From: Streptomyces calvus
GTDB taxonomy: Bacteria; Actinomycetota; Actinomycetes; Streptomycetales; Streptomycetaceae
Direction of reading: 5' to 3'
NCBI RefSeq assembly: GCF_006782915.1
Contig: NZ_VCNP01000051.1
Span: forward strand, 1 to 64,000
DNA length: 64,000 bases
The translations under genes and the position numbers were made by a program. The first letter of the stretch is position 1; each line of letters starts with the position of its first letter. The notes under the pieces were generated by a model that did no database searches, was not told where the DNA came from, and was given only the letters and a program-made list of their open reading frames with translations. Below, one piece after another: positions 54,093-63,463 of the stretch.

Positions 54093-54138
54093 ACGACGAC
54101 GGGGGCGCCGGATGTGGATCCGGCGCCCCCGTCGTCGT
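54093..54138. terminator. Perfect 21-bp bidirectional terminator hairpin
   Basis: Bases 54093-54113 pair without mismatch with 54118-54138 over the 4-base loop GTGG. It lies between the convergent RDD and DUF4191 genes (ends 54024 and 54152). Confidence 0.9.
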
Positions 54139-54151
54139 AGGAGAACGGGTC

Positions 54152-54856
54152 TCAGCGGCCCCTGGGGTTGCCGCCCTTCGGCAGCTTCATGCCCTTGGGC
54201 ATCGGGCCCTTCGGCAGCGGCATGTTGCTCATCAGGTCGCCCAGGGCGCGCAGCCGGTCGTTGGTCGCGGTGACCTGCGGGCCGCTGAGCACGCGGGGCA
54301 GCTTCAGCATGGTGGTGCGCAGCTTCTTCAGCTCCGTCTGGCCCTCGCCGGTGCCCACGATCAGGTCGTGCACCGGGACGTCCGCGACGATGCGGTTCAT
54401 CCGCTTCTTCTCGGCGGCGAGCAGGCTCTTCACCCGGTTCGGGTTGCCCTCGGCGATCAGCACGATGCCGGCCTTGCCGACCGCGCGGTGCACCACGTCC
54501 TGGTTGCGGTTCATCGCCACCGCGGGAGTCGTCGTCCAGCCCCGGCCGATGTTGTCCAGCACGGCCGCCGCGGCGCCGGGCTGTCCCTCCATCTGGCCGA
54601 AGGCCGCCCGCTCGGCCCGGCGCCCGAACACGATCGCCGTCGCGAGGAAGGCGAGCAGGAAGCCCAGGATGCCGAGATAGATGGGGTGACCGATCAAGAA
54701 ACCGATCGCGAGGAAGACACCGAAGGTGACGATTCCGACAGCCGCGAGTACAAGACCGATCTTCTTGTCGACCTTGCGGGTCATCTTGTAGGTCAGAGCG
54801 ATCTGCTTCAGTCGCCCGGGGTTCGCAGCGTCCGCTGCGGGTTCCTTCCTCGCCAT
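54152..54856 (-). CDS. DUF4191 membrane protein
   Basis: 234 residues from ATG 54856. Helices GLVLAAVGIVTFGVFLAIGFLIG and YLGILGFLLAFLATAIVFGRR lie near residues 33-80. The rest is cytoplasmic: GQMEGQPGAAAAVLDNIGRGWTTTPAVAMNRNQDVVHRAVGKAGIVLIAEGNPNRVKSLLAAEKKRMNRIVADVPVHDLIVGTGEGQTELKKLRTTMLKLPRVL is the DUF4191 core. The tail is Lys/Pro/Gly-rich (PLPKGPMPKGMKLPKGGNPRGR). The family is conserved in actinobacteria near lipA and glnA, as here, but its function is not established. Confidence 0.92.
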   Translation of the reverse strand: MARKEPAADAANPGRLKQIALTYKMTRKVDKKIGLVLAAVGIVTFGVFLAIGFLIGHPIYLGILGFLLAFLATAIVFGRRAERAAFGQMEGQPGAAAAVLDNIGRGWTTTPAVAMNRNQDVVHRAVGKAGIVLIAEGNPNRVKSLLAAEKKRMNRIVADVPVHDLIVGTGEGQTELKKLRTTMLKLPRVLSGPQVTATNDRLRALGDLMSNMPLPKGPMPKGMKLPKGGNPRGR

Positions 54857-54953
54857 GGCATGAAGTCTACGTGTCCCCGCGAGCGCCTTCGACGGCAGTG
54901 CCGGTGGGGGAGCGGCACGCGCGCGAAGCGGTCGCCCGGGAGAGGGTTCGGCG

Positions 54954-55154
54954 TCAGGGGCGGGCGCTCAGCGTCTCGTCGAGGACGCGCTGCGCCTCGA
55001 CGCGGTCCTTGGCGCGGCGGCGGTCCTCCAGCACGGACGTCCAGGCGTTGCGGCGGGCGGTGCGCTGGCCGCCGCTCATCAGCAGCGACTCGACGGCGCG
55101 CAGGGCGGTGGTGAAGGACGGGATGGCGGTGGCGCGGACGGGCGCGGCCTGCAT
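54954..55154 (-). CDS. Small conserved hypothetical protein
   Basis: 66 residues from ATG 55154, preceded by a GGAG-rich stretch. It reads QAAPVRATAIPSFTTALRAVESLLMSGGQRTARRNAWTSVLEDRRRAKDRVEAQRVLDETL: a short hydrophobic start and a basic helix. Conserved in the same spot upstream of lipA in Streptomyces as far as I recall. No motif is recognised. Its stop lies 98 bases before the start of DUF4191 on the same strand. Confidence 0.72.
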   Translation of the reverse strand: MQAAPVRATAIPSFTTALRAVESLLMSGGQRTARRNAWTSVLEDRRRAKDRVEAQRVLDETLSARP

Positions 55155-55401
55155 GTGGAGGTCCCCCTCGGTGCTCCGGGTGCGGAATGTACGTGGCGTG
55201 ATGCCAGGCTCACTGACTGGTGTTACCAGGGCGTGACCGACCGGTCAAACAGGCATGAAGCCTCGGTGGGCGGGCCCCGGAACGTCGACGCGGCCCCGAC
55301 CTGTGCCCTTATCTGCGAGGACGGTCGGAGCCGCGTTCTCCCGGCCGTTACTGGCGGGTAGTGCCTTGTGCGTGAATTCACACGCGCTGGGTGATGCGGT
55401 G

Positions 55402-56367
55402 TCAGACGGCCTGCGAGGCGACGAACGCGCCGCGCTTCTCGACCGCCATCCGGTAGAGCCGGCCGGCCCGGTAGGAGGAGCGGACCAGCGGACCGGACAT
55501 CACACCGGAGAAGCCGATCTGCTCGGCCTCCTCCTTCAGCTCCACGAACTCGTGCGGCTTCACCCAGCGCTCGACGGGGTGGTGGCGCACCGACGGGCGC
55601 AGGTACTGGGTGATGGTGACCAGCTCGCAGCCGGCGTCGTGCAGCTGCCGCAGCGCCTCGCTGACCTCCTCGCGGGTCTCACCCATGCCGAGGATCAGGT
55701 TGGACTTGGTGACCAGGCCGTAGTCGCGGGCCTCGGTGATGACCTTCAGGGAGCGCTCGTAGCGGAAGCCGGGGCGGATGCGCTTGAAGATCCGCGGGAC
55801 CGTCTCGACGTTGTGCGCGAAGACCTCGGGACGGGAACCGAAGACCTCCGCCAGCTGCTCCGGGACGGCGTTGAAGTCCGGGGCCAGCAGCTCGACCTTG
55901 GTGCTGCCGCCCTCGCGGTTCGCGGTCTGCTGGTGGATCTGGCGCACGGTCTCCGCGTACAGCCAGGCGCCGCCGTCCTCCAGGTCGTCGCGGGCGACGC
56001 CGGTGATGGTGGCGTAGTTCAGGTCCATGGTGACCACGGACTCGCCCACGCGCCGCGGCTCGTCGCGGTCGAGCGCCTCGGGCTTGCCGGTGTCGATCTG
56101 GCAGAAGTCGCAGCGCCGGGTGCACTGGTCGCCGCCGATGAGGAAGGTGGCCTCGCGGTCCTCCCAGCACTCGTAGATGTTCGGACAGCCGGCTTCCTGG
56201 CACACCGTGTGCAGGCCCTCGCTCTTCACGAGGTTCTGCATCTTCGAGTACTCGGGGCCCATTTTCGCCCGGGTCTTGATCCACTCGGGCTTGCGCTCGA
56301 TGGGGGTCTGGCTGTTGCGGACCTCCAGGCGCAGCATCTTGCGTCCGTCGGGTGCGACTGCGGACAC
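55402..56367 (-). CDS. lipA: Lipoyl synthase
   Basis: 321 residues from GTG 56367, after GGGAG. Two cluster motifs are in place: C56-x4-C61-x5-C67 (CQEAGCPNIYEC) for the auxiliary cluster and C82-x3-C86-x2-C89 (CTRRCDFC) for the radical-SAM cluster. Other conserved parts are FLIGGDQCTRRCDFC, VTMDLNYATITGVARDDLEDGGA, LLAPDFN and the RSSYRAG serine near the end that closes the auxiliary cluster. It inserts two sulfur atoms into protein-bound octanoyl chains. The longer frame to 56526 lacks a ribosome site. lipB lies 178 bases upstream on the same strand. Confidence 0.97.
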   Translation of the reverse strand: MSAVAPDGRKMLRLEVRNSQTPIERKPEWIKTRAKMGPEYSKMQNLVKSEGLHTVCQEAGCPNIYECWEDREATFLIGGDQCTRRCDFCQIDTGKPEALDRDEPRRVGESVVTMDLNYATITGVARDDLEDGGAWLYAETVRQIHQQTANREGGSTKVELLAPDFNAVPEQLAEVFGSRPEVFAHNVETVPRIFKRIRPGFRYERSLKVITEARDYGLVTKSNLILGMGETREEVSEALRQLHDAGCELVTITQYLRPSVRHHPVERWVKPHEFVELKEEAEQIGFSGVMSGPLVRSSYRAGRLYRMAVEKRGAFVASQAV

Positions 56368-56544
56368 GACCGGCTCCCTAGCGATTGATTCTTCGGCGTC
56401 CTCAAGGGTACGCCCGTTGATTTGAAACCCGGCGGGGGTGCTCGCGCCGCGGCGGACGCCCGTCCCGGGGCCCTTGGCTCCGGCCTCGACGGCCTTCTCC
56501 CCGAACGCCGGACGGGCCGCGCTCATGCCGGTGGCTTCACGGCC

Positions 56545-57342
56545 TCAGGCCGGCGTCCGCTCGACGACCCGGGGCTTCAGGTCGGCGTTCTCCAGGATGT
56601 CCTTCAGGTGCCGCTCCACGACCGGGAGCACCTCGGCGATCGTGATGTCGCGGCCCAGCTCGTTCGCCAGCGAGGCGACGCCCGCGTCCCGGATGCCGCA
56701 CGGGATGATCCGGTCGAACCACTTGTTGTCGGGGTTCACGTTGAGCGCGAAGCCGTGCATCGTGACGCCCTTGGCCACACGGATGCCGATCGCGGCGATC
56801 TTGCGGTCCTCGCGGCGCTGACCGGCGTTGGAGGGCGCGTACTCCGGGCCGTTGAGGCGCGGGTCGAACTCCTCGTCCCGCAGCCGCGGGTCGAAGTCCA
56901 GGGACAGCCCGCCGAGCGCGGGACGCCGCTCGACCGGATCGCCCAGCACCCACACGCCGCTGCGGCCCTCGACCCGGGTCGTCTCCAGGCCGAAGTCGGC
57001 GCAGGTGCGGATCAGGGCCTCCTCCAGGCGGCGCACGTGCGCCACGACGTCCACCGGGCGCGGCAGCTTCTGGATCGGGTAGCCGACGAGCTGGCCGGGA
57101 CCGTGCCAGGTGATCTTGCCGCCGCGGTCCACGTCGATGACCGGGGTGCCGTCGAGGGGGCGCTCGCTGTCCTCGGTGCGCCGGCCGGCCGTGTACACCG
57201 GGGGGTGCTCCAGGAGGATCACGGTGTCGGGCACCTCGTCGGCGAACCGCGCCGCGTGCACCCGGCGCTGCTCGTCCCAGGCCACTCGGTAGTCGACGGC
57301 CTCGGCACCGAAGCCCATCCGGACGAACCGCAACTCACTCAC
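56545..57342 (-). CDS. lipB: Octanoyltransferase
   Basis: 265 residues from GTG 57342, after GGGAGG. Family parts: LLEHPPVYTAGRRT, GGKITWHGPGQLVGYPI (the conserved substrate-facing HGPGQ), EGRSGVWVL, and IAAIGIRVAKGVTMHGFALNVNPDNKWFDRIIPCGI, which holds the lysine and cysteine of the catalytic pair. It moves octanoate from acyl carrier protein to E2/H-protein lipoyl domains, before LipA adds sulfur. With lipA downstream this is the lipoate biosynthesis pair. A longer frame to 57387 is open but unsupported. Confidence 0.96.
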   Translation of the reverse strand: MSELRFVRMGFGAEAVDYRVAWDEQRRVHAARFADEVPDTVILLEHPPVYTAGRRTEDSERPLDGTPVIDVDRGGKITWHGPGQLVGYPIQKLPRPVDVVAHVRRLEEALIRTCADFGLETTRVEGRSGVWVLGDPVERRPALGGLSLDFDPRLRDEEFDPRLNGPEYAPSNAGQRREDRKIAAIGIRVAKGVTMHGFALNVNPDNKWFDRIIPCGIRDAGVASLANELGRDITIAEVLPVVERHLKDILENADLKPRVVERTPA

Positions 57343-57605
57343 CGCAAGCGCCTCCCTGGAAGGTCGTAAGGCACGTAGCGCGCCCAAGCCACTGTACGAC
57401 CGCGCCGTCGGCCCCCGACGGGCAGCCGCCCGTCCGGCCGCCCGTCAGCATCCCGGCAATCCTCACACGATCGGATGAATGCGGCCGGAAGCCTGCGATC
57501 ACGCGCTTACTCTCCGCTACATTCGCGCCGTCCACGAGGCCATAATGGCTGCTCACAGGCAATCCGGGCGCATCGTTAGCCGGAAGGCAGGAGACCGCAC
57601 CGCAG

Positions 57606-59069
57606 ATGACGGAACGACCCGCGCAGCGCACCCCCAACCGACAGCTCGCCGCGCTCATCGCAGAAGCGGGGTTCTCCAACGCGGGACTCGCCCGGCGCGT
57701 GGACCAGCTCGGTCTGGAACACGGGCTCGACCTCAGATACGACAAGACGTCCGTCACCCGATGGCTGCGCGGCCAGCAGCCCCGGGGCACCACACCGGCC
57801 CTGATCGCCGAGGTCTTCACCCGCCGCCTCGGCCGCCGCCTCACCGCCCAGGACCTGGGCCTGGACGCCTGCGCCCCGGTCTACGCCGGACTGGAGTTCG
57901 CCGCCACCCCCGAGGAGGCCGTCGACATCGTCAGCGGCCTGTGGCGCAAGGACTCCGGCAGCCACGCCGAACTGCGCAAGATCGCCTTCACCTCGGCGGG
58001 ACTGGTCGTACCGAGCCGGGACTGGCTCATCGGGCGCGCCGACGAGAAGGTCGCCCGCGCGGAGCCGCCGCCGCGGGTCCCGCCCCAGGGCCGCCCCGCG
58101 TCCCGCCCGGTCGGCCCGCAGGAACTCGCCGCGCGCCGGCGCCCCACCTCCGAGCGCGTCCCCGGCCACCGCGTCACCGGCGGCGACATCGCCGCGCTCC
58201 GCTCGGTCGGCGAGCTCTTCCGCACCCTCGACGACGCCTACGGCGGCGGCCACGCCCGCCAGGCCCTCGTGCGCTACCTGGAGCACGAGTGCGAGCCCAT
58301 GCTGCGCGGCGCGTACGGCGAACAGACCGGCCGCCGGCTGTTCGCGGCCGCCGCCGAGCTGACCCGGCTGGCCGGCTGGACGTCGTACGACATCGCCGCG
58401 CACGGACTCGCCCAGCGCTACTTCGTGCAGGCGCTGCGCCTCTCCCAGGCGGCCGGAGACCGGGCGTACGGCGCGTACGTGCTGGTCACCATGAGCCGGC
58501 AGGCCGTCTACCTCGGCCACGGTCGGGAGGCCGTGCAGCTCGCCCGGGTCGCGCAGCAGGGCGCGGGCGGCTCCGCACCGCCGGTCGTCCAGGCGCTGCT
58601 GCACGCCGCGGAGGCGCGCGGGCACGGGGTGCTCGGCGAGGTGCGGGCCTGCACGGCCGCGCTGGTGCGCGCCGAACGCGCCCTGGACGCCGCCCGTCCC
58701 GGCGACGAGGTGCCGCCCTGGGCGCGCTTCTTCGACGAGGCGCAGCTCGCCGACGAGTTCGGGCACTGCCACCGCGACCTCCAGCAGTTCCGCGCCGCCG
58801 CCCAGCACGCCGAGCGCTCCCTGCAACTGCGCGCCCCGGGCTACGCCCGCAGCCGGCTGTTCTGCCGGGTCGTGCTCGCCACCGCCCGCCTCGGCCTCGG
58901 CGAACTCGACCAGGCCTGCCAGCTGGCCGCCGAGGCCGCCGCCCAGGCCGCCGAGATGCGCTCGGTACGGGCGGTGGAGTATGTCCGCGATTTCGAACGC
59001 CGTCTGGAGCCGTACCGGGACGCGGGCCCCGTCCGCACCTACCGCGACCGGGTCGCCGCCTACGGCTGA
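57606..59069 (+). CDS. Regulatory protein with HTH start and TPR-like C-terminus
   Basis: 487 residues from ATG 57606. The N-terminal part (TPNRQLAALIAEAGFSNAGLARRVDQLGLEHGLDLRYDKTSVTRWLRGQQPRG) is an XRE-type helix-turn-helix. The last 300 residues are helical, with TPR-like repeats (LFRTLDDAYGGGHARQALVRYLEHE, ALRLSQAAGDRAYGAYVLVTMSRQA, HAERSLQLRAPGYARSRLFCRVVLATARLGLGELDQAC). This layout matches Streptomyces regulators of the NsdA or similar type that influence antibiotic production and sporulation. It is divergent to lipB. Ligand and targets unknown. Confidence 0.85.
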   Translation: MTERPAQRTPNRQLAALIAEAGFSNAGLARRVDQLGLEHGLDLRYDKTSVTRWLRGQQPRGTTPALIAEVFTRRLGRRLTAQDLGLDACAPVYAGLEFAATPEEAVDIVSGLWRKDSGSHAELRKIAFTSAGLVVPSRDWLIGRADEKVARAEPPPRVPPQGRPASRPVGPQELAARRRPTSERVPGHRVTGGDIAALRSVGELFRTLDDAYGGGHARQALVRYLEHECEPMLRGAYGEQTGRRLFAAAAELTRLAGWTSYDIAAHGLAQRYFVQALRLSQAAGDRAYGAYVLVTMSRQAVYLGHGREAVQLARVAQQGAGGSAPPVVQALLHAAEARGHGVLGEVRACTAALVRAERALDAARPGDEVPPWARFFDEAQLADEFGHCHRDLQQFRAAAQHAERSLQLRAPGYARSRLFCRVVLATARLGLGELDQACQLAAEAAAQAAEMRSVRAVEYVRDFERRLEPYRDAGPVRTYRDRVAAYG

Positions 59070-59451
59070 CCCGAGCGGCCGGTCCGCGGCCCGGGTGCCT
59101 GGGCCTGAGCGCCTCCGGCACCGCCGGCGAGCGTCACGTCGGCCTCCAGACCCGTCGCGGTCGTGGGGGCCGACGTCGTGTCCGGGGAGGGCGTCGCCGC
59201 ACGCCGGGAAGACCGGCGGGAGCGGCCCCACGGCTCTTCGGCCCGGTGCCGCCGTACGAGGGCCTGCCGTTCGGATCGTCCCGGTGCCGTGGGGCCCGAA
59301 GGCACGGCACCTCACAGCCGGGCCGGTCCGAACGGCACGACCTAGGTCCCCGGCCCTCGGCCCGGGTCGGACCGGATCATCCGGAAGCCCGATGCCGCCT
59401 CGTGGAGGCGGGGGCCACGATGCTCGGGAGACCTGCCAGGAGGAGCGCATC
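59070..59451. other. Gene-free gap before the cupin gene
   Basis: About 380 bases with no supported gene. An imperfect inverted repeat pairs GGCCCCACGGC (near 59224) with GCCGTGGGGCC (near 59276). The frames here translate to Arg/Pro/Gly-rich false proteins. The cupin promoter must lie in its right part; AGGAGG precedes the ATG at 59452. Confidence 0.5.
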
Positions 59452-59970
59452 ATGTCGTACCCGGAACACCTCGAGTACCCGGAAGACCGCTACCACGGCG
59501 ACAGGGGCGAAGTGAACGCGGCCTTCCGCCCGGCCGACAGCCCACCGGACATCTCCTCACCCGGCGGCTCCACCCACTACCTCGCCACCAACGCGTCGAC
59601 CGGCGGCGAATTCGGCCTGTACAAGGTGGAGTTGGGCGCACGGTCCGCTGGGGCCAAGACCCACTTCCACAAGGCGATGTCGGAGTCCTTCTACATCCTC
59701 TCCGGCGAACTGGAGCTGTACAACGGCGAGAAGTGGGTCACGGGCCGCGCAGGCGACTTCCTGTACGTACCGGTCGGCGGCCTGCACGCCTTCAAGAACG
59801 TGACCGACGAGCCCATGACCATGCTCATGATCTTCTCCCCGGGCGCCCCACGCGAGGAGTACTTCGAGCGGGTGGCGGAGATGACGCAGCGCGGTGGTGA
59901 AGAGCTCAAGCAGTTCCGCATCCGCCATGACAGCTACTTCGTGGAGGACTTCGCGCCGGGGGAGGAATAG
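59452..59970 (+). CDS. Cupin-domain protein
   Basis: 172 residues from ATG 59452, with AGGAGG upstream. The cupin motif 1 reads TKVELGARSAGAKTHFHKAMSESFYILSGELELY-like (KTHFHKAMSESFYILSGELELYNG), motif 2 GDFLYVPVGGLHAFKN. Histidines and a glutamate sit where metal-binding residues occur. Long N-terminal part (YPEHLEYPEDRYHGDRGEVNAAFR). Cupins range from oxidases to sugar-binding proteins; no substrate can be told. Its neighbours on both sides are unrelated. Confidence 0.88.
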   Translation: MSYPEHLEYPEDRYHGDRGEVNAAFRPADSPPDISSPGGSTHYLATNASTGGEFGLYKVELGARSAGAKTHFHKAMSESFYILSGELELYNGEKWVTGRAGDFLYVPVGGLHAFKNVTDEPMTMLMIFSPGAPREEYFERVAEMTQRGGEELKQFRIRHDSYFVEDFAPGEE

Positions 59971-60324
59971 CCGGCGGCTCGCGCCCGGTGCCCGCGGACC
60001 GCGTCGCGGTCCCGGACGCCGGCGGGCCTCTGCGCGGACACGGCCCGGCGACGCCCGTGCCCAAAACAGCCCGCCCGGCCCGTCGCGGAGCCGGATGGCC
60101 GGGCTGCCCCGCGGGGAACGCGGCCCGGCGTCGCGCTCGCCACGAGATCCGCCGACGAATGTCCCTTCCGGGGGCGGCAGCGGGTGCCGTGCCCGGCCGT
60201 CCTCACCCGGCCGCGGGCATGCGTGCCGCGGGTGGGCGAGGACGGCGGCACCGCGTGGACGCCGGGCGGCGGACCCGCCCCACCGGCCCCTTACCGGTTC
60301 CGGTCCGGCCCGCCGACCGCCAGG
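59971..60324. other. Gene-free gap after the cupin gene
   Basis: About 350 bases with no supported gene and no hairpin I can single out; GC-rich inverted repeats are many by composition alone. The flanking genes are convergent (cupin plus strand, oxidoreductase minus strand), so both must terminate here. Confidence 0.5.
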
Positions 60325-61737
60325 TCACGCCGCCCGTGCCGTCGGCAGCGGGTCGGCGGAGTGGAGGGGGTGGTCGGCGCCCAGGTCGGTCAAGATCGCG
60401 GTGGCGGCGCGGTGGGCCGAGTGGAGGGCACCCTGCACCGTCCCGGTGTCCCGGTGGTCACCGCACACGTACAGGCCCGCGAGCAGCCGCACCGGCCGCC
60501 GCAGGTCGTGCGGCGGCCGCATCGCCGGCACCGCGTCGGCGGTGTGGTGCACGGCCAGCGTCTCCCAGCGGGCCGTGGACACCCCGTAGAGCCGGGCCAG
60601 GTGCATGCGTACGGCGGTGTCGAGCCCCGGCCCGGGCGGGCCCAGCACCGTCGACGTCACCAGCGTGCGACCGGCCGGTGCGCGCGACGGGTCGACCCCG
60701 CTGACGACCGCCGTGTGCGCGACCGGCCCGCCCCGGTCCGCGTCGAGCAGCAGCGAGGCACCGGTCGCCGGGGCCTCGTCGGTCGTGTGGTGCAGCACCG
60801 TCACCGGGTGGAAGTCCGGCACGCGCAGCCCCGGCAGCAGCTCACCGGCGGCCCGCCCCCCGGTCGCCACCAGCACCGCGCCGCACCGGAACTCGCCGTG
60901 CTCGGCGGTGGTCACCGAGGTCGTCGACACGGAGGTGACCCGCACCCCCGTGCGCACCGTGCCCGGCGGCAGAGCCCGCGCCAGCCGCTGCGGCAGCGCC
61001 TCCGCGCCGCCCTGCGGCAGACACAGCCGTCCGCTCGCGAAGGCGCGCAGCGCGAGGTCCGCGCACCGGCTGGAGGTCGTCAGGTCCGGGTCGCACAGCA
61101 GGGCGGCGAGCAGCGGACGCAGGAAGCCGTCGATGGTGCGGGCCGGCAGCCCGCGGGCCGTCAGCGCCTCGGCTGCGGGCAGCTCGGGCCGGGCCAGCAG
61201 CCGTTCCACGGGCGTGGCCGCGAGCCTGCCGAACGCGGCGCCCAGCCGGGCCTGGTCGACCGCCGTGCCCAGCGGCGCGCCGGTACGGCTGCGGGGCACG
61301 GACACCTGCCGGCCCGGCACGGCCACCGGCCTGCGGGGCCCGGAGCCGGGCCGTGGCGCCGTCGCCAGGGCGCGCACCGCGTGGAGGGCACCCCGAGCGC
61401 TGCGCGCCCCCCTTGCGCCCCCGGCACCCGCGCGCACGCCCGCACGATGGTGCCGTCCGTCGCTGTGCAGCAGGACGCCGGGCGCGAAGGGACTCAGTTC
61501 GAGCCCGTCGAGCCCCGGTGTCAGCCGCAGCTCGGGACAGGCCGTGGACAGCAGCCGCCCGATCCGGTCGAGCCGGAAGCCGTCGACTTTCTCGGTCGCC
61601 ATCCGGCCGCCCACCTCATGGGCGGCCTCCAGGACCAGGGTGGTGACTCCTGCGCCGGTCAGCCGTCGCGCCGCGGAGAGCCCGGCCACCCCGGCTCCCA
61701 CGATGACGACGTCCGCCTGGTACGTGGGCTCAAGCAC
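60325..61737 (-). CDS. FAD-dependent amine-oxidase/phytoene-desaturase-like protein
   Basis: 470 residues from GTG 61737. The FAD-binding start ADVVIVGAGVAGLSAARRLTGAGVTTLVLEAAHEVGGRMATE shows GxGxxG and the GGR that follows. Middle segments RPAL-type and RCADLALRAFASGRLCLPQGGAEALPQRLARALPPG match the amine-oxidase/protoporphyrinogen-oxidase-like fold (Pro-Gln-Gly-Gly). The end GLYVCGDHRDTGTVQGALHSAHRAATAIL is the FAD-contacting C-terminal motif (GD...GAL.SG). A low-complexity Gly/Ala/Arg insert spans about residues 98-140. It is conserved in Streptomyces next to the epimerase gene; substrate unknown. Confidence 0.9.
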   Translation of the reverse strand: MLEPTYQADVVIVGAGVAGLSAARRLTGAGVTTLVLEAAHEVGGRMATEKVDGFRLDRIGRLLSTACPELRLTPGLDGLELSPFAPGVLLHSDGRHHRAGVRAGAGGARGARSARGALHAVRALATAPRPGSGPRRPVAVPGRQVSVPRSRTGAPLGTAVDQARLGAAFGRLAATPVERLLARPELPAAEALTARGLPARTIDGFLRPLLAALLCDPDLTTSSRCADLALRAFASGRLCLPQGGAEALPQRLARALPPGTVRTGVRVTSVSTTSVTTAEHGEFRCGAVLVATGGRAAGELLPGLRVPDFHPVTVLHHTTDEAPATGASLLLDADRGGPVAHTAVVSGVDPSRAPAGRTLVTSTVLGPPGPGLDTAVRMHLARLYGVSTARWETLAVHHTADAVPAMRPPHDLRRPVRLLAGLYVCGDHRDTGTVQGALHSAHRAATAILTDLGADHPLHSADPLPTARAA

Positions 61738-61952
61738 GTGCCCCTCCTCGAGGTTGCGCGGGCGCTGGAGACGTCATGCCCTCAACAGGCCCCAGGGATA
61801 CCCGAGTTCTGGTCGAGGTTAGGGCCGTGATCGGTCACGTGGTCAGTCGCGCATGGACAGAGCACGGGCGCACGACGGTCGCATACATGCATCGGATGGG
61901 CCCCAAGTGGTCGCAGAGGGCTCAGTTCCGTGCGCATCGCGGTCGTACGTGG

Positions 61953-62855
61953 TCACAGCGCTGCTCTGACCGCCTCCTCGATCCGCGGGAAGGCGAACCG
62001 GAACCCCGACTCGAGCAGCCGCGCCGGCACCACCCGGGCACTGCCCAGCACGTCCCCGGCCATCTCCCCGAGCACGGTCCGCAGCACGGGCGCCGGCACC
62101 GCGAAGAGGGCCGGCCGGTGCAGCACACGCGCCATCGTCTCGGTGATCTCACGGTTGGTCGCCGGGTACGGGGCGGTCAGATTGAACGGCCCCGACAGCC
62201 CTTCGGTGTCCAGGAGATGGCGCAGCGCGGCCACCTCGTCGTGCAGCGCGATGAACGACCAGTACTGGCGCCCGTCCCCGAGCCGGCCGCCCAGCCCGGC
62301 CCGGAACAGCGGGAACAGCCGCCCCCACGCACCGCCGCCGCGGGCCACCACCAGCCCGGTCCGCGCGAACACGGTCCGCACCCCCGCCTCCCGCGCCGGC
62401 GCCGCCGCGGCCTCCCACTCCACGCACAGCCCGGGCAGGAAGCCCTCGCCCGGCGGGGCGCTCTCGTCCACCGTCCGCCCGCCGGTCTCGCCGTAGTAGC
62501 CGATCGCGCTGCCGTTGAGGAGCACCCGGGGCCGCACCTCCTCGGGCAGAGCGGCCACGGCCTCGGCGAGCGCGGCCGTGCCGCGCACCCGGCTCGCCCG
62601 GAGCCGCGCCTTGTACGCCGGCGTCCACCGCCGGTCGCCGACCCCGGCCCCCGCCAGATTGACCACGGCCCCGCACCCGGCCAGCCCGTCCGCGTCCACC
62701 GACCCCCGTTCCGGGTCCCACCGCACCTCGTCGGCCGCCCGGGCCGCGCCCCGCACCAGCCGGACCACCTCGTGCCCGTCCGCCGTCAGGGCCCGCACCA
62801 GGGCGCCGCCGATCAGCCCGGACGCACCGGCCACCGCGATTCGTGAACGTTCCAT
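61953..62855 (-). CDS. TIGR01777-family epimerase-like protein
   Basis: 300 residues from ATG 62855. The nucleotide fold opens IAVAGASGLIGGALVRALTADGHEVVRLVRG. Family features include VVNLAGAGVGDRRWTPAYKARLRASRVRGT, NGSAIGYYGETGGRTVDESAPPGEGFLPGLCVEWEAAA and NLTAPYPATNREITETMARVLHRPALFAVPAPVLRTVLGEMA, which together are the TIGR01777 (SulA/YfcH-like) pattern. The protein probably binds NADPH; the reaction is unknown. It is divergent to the GNAT gene with 70 bases between. Confidence 0.93.
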   Translation of the reverse strand: MERSRIAVAGASGLIGGALVRALTADGHEVVRLVRGAARAADEVRWDPERGSVDADGLAGCGAVVNLAGAGVGDRRWTPAYKARLRASRVRGTAALAEAVAALPEEVRPRVLLNGSAIGYYGETGGRTVDESAPPGEGFLPGLCVEWEAAAAPAREAGVRTVFARTGLVVARGGGAWGRLFPLFRAGLGGRLGDGRQYWSFIALHDEVAALRHLLDTEGLSGPFNLTAPYPATNREITETMARVLHRPALFAVPAPVLRTVLGEMAGDVLGSARVVPARLLESGFRFAFPRIEEAVRAAL

Positions 62856-62925
62856 GACGCCATCCTGCCGCTGCCGGGAGGAAATTCACGGAGGCACCGG
62901 GCACCGCGGCCGTACAGTGGCCCAC

Positions 62926-63429
62926 ATGCCCGAGCCCCTGATACGCACCGCCCGGCACGGCGACGAGGGGGAACTGGCCCGCCTCGACGCCGCCACCTGG
63001 TCGCCCCTGCACGCCGTGACCCCGCCGCCGCAACCGCCGTACGACTCCTTCTTCAGCGAGCGTTCCGGACCCGCGGACCACCGTGTCGCCGAGTACGGGG
63101 GCCGGGTCGTCGGCTACGTCCGGCTCGGCTTCCCCACCGAACTCGCCTCCAACGCGCACGTCCGGCAGATCCGCGGCCTCGCCGTCGCCGAGGAGGCACG
63201 CGGCCTGGGCGTGGGCCGGGCGCTGGTGCGCGCCGCCGTCGCAGAGGCGCGCGAGCGCGGCGCGCGCCGGATCACCCTGCGCGTGCTCGGCCACAACACC
63301 GCCGCCCGGAAGCTGTACGAGTCCGAGGGCTTCGTCGTGGAGGGCGTCCAGCCGGAGGAGTTCTTCCTCGACGGCGCCTACGTCGACGACATCATGATGG
63401 GCCGGTCCCTGCTCGGACCGGCCGACTGA
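62926..63429 (+). CDS. GNAT-family N-acetyltransferase
   Basis: 167 residues from ATG 62926. The acetyl-CoA motif reads VRQIRGLAVAEEARGLGVGRALVRAAVAEARERGARRITLRVLGHNTAARKLYESEGFVVEG, with the Q/RxxGxG/A pyrophosphate loop in GLGVGRA and the motif B Asn/Leu/Tyr run. The last part (FFLDGAYVDDIMMGRSL) is typical of the RimI-like group. The substrate is not predictable. It is convergent with the protease fragment at 63464. Confidence 0.92.
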   Translation: MPEPLIRTARHGDEGELARLDAATWSPLHAVTPPPQPPYDSFFSERSGPADHRVAEYGGRVVGYVRLGFPTELASNAHVRQIRGLAVAEEARGLGVGRALVRAAVAEARERGARRITLRVLGHNTAARKLYESEGFVVEGVQPEEFFLDGAYVDDIMMGRSLLGPAD

Positions 63430-63463
63430 GGACGCCGGCCCCGCCCGGAGGCCGTCCGTCCTC

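Noticed and set aside
55370..55385. Short palindrome GTGAATTCAC downstream of lipA
   Set aside because: Ten bases only and no gene start nearby; too short for a terminator and no clear regulator context.
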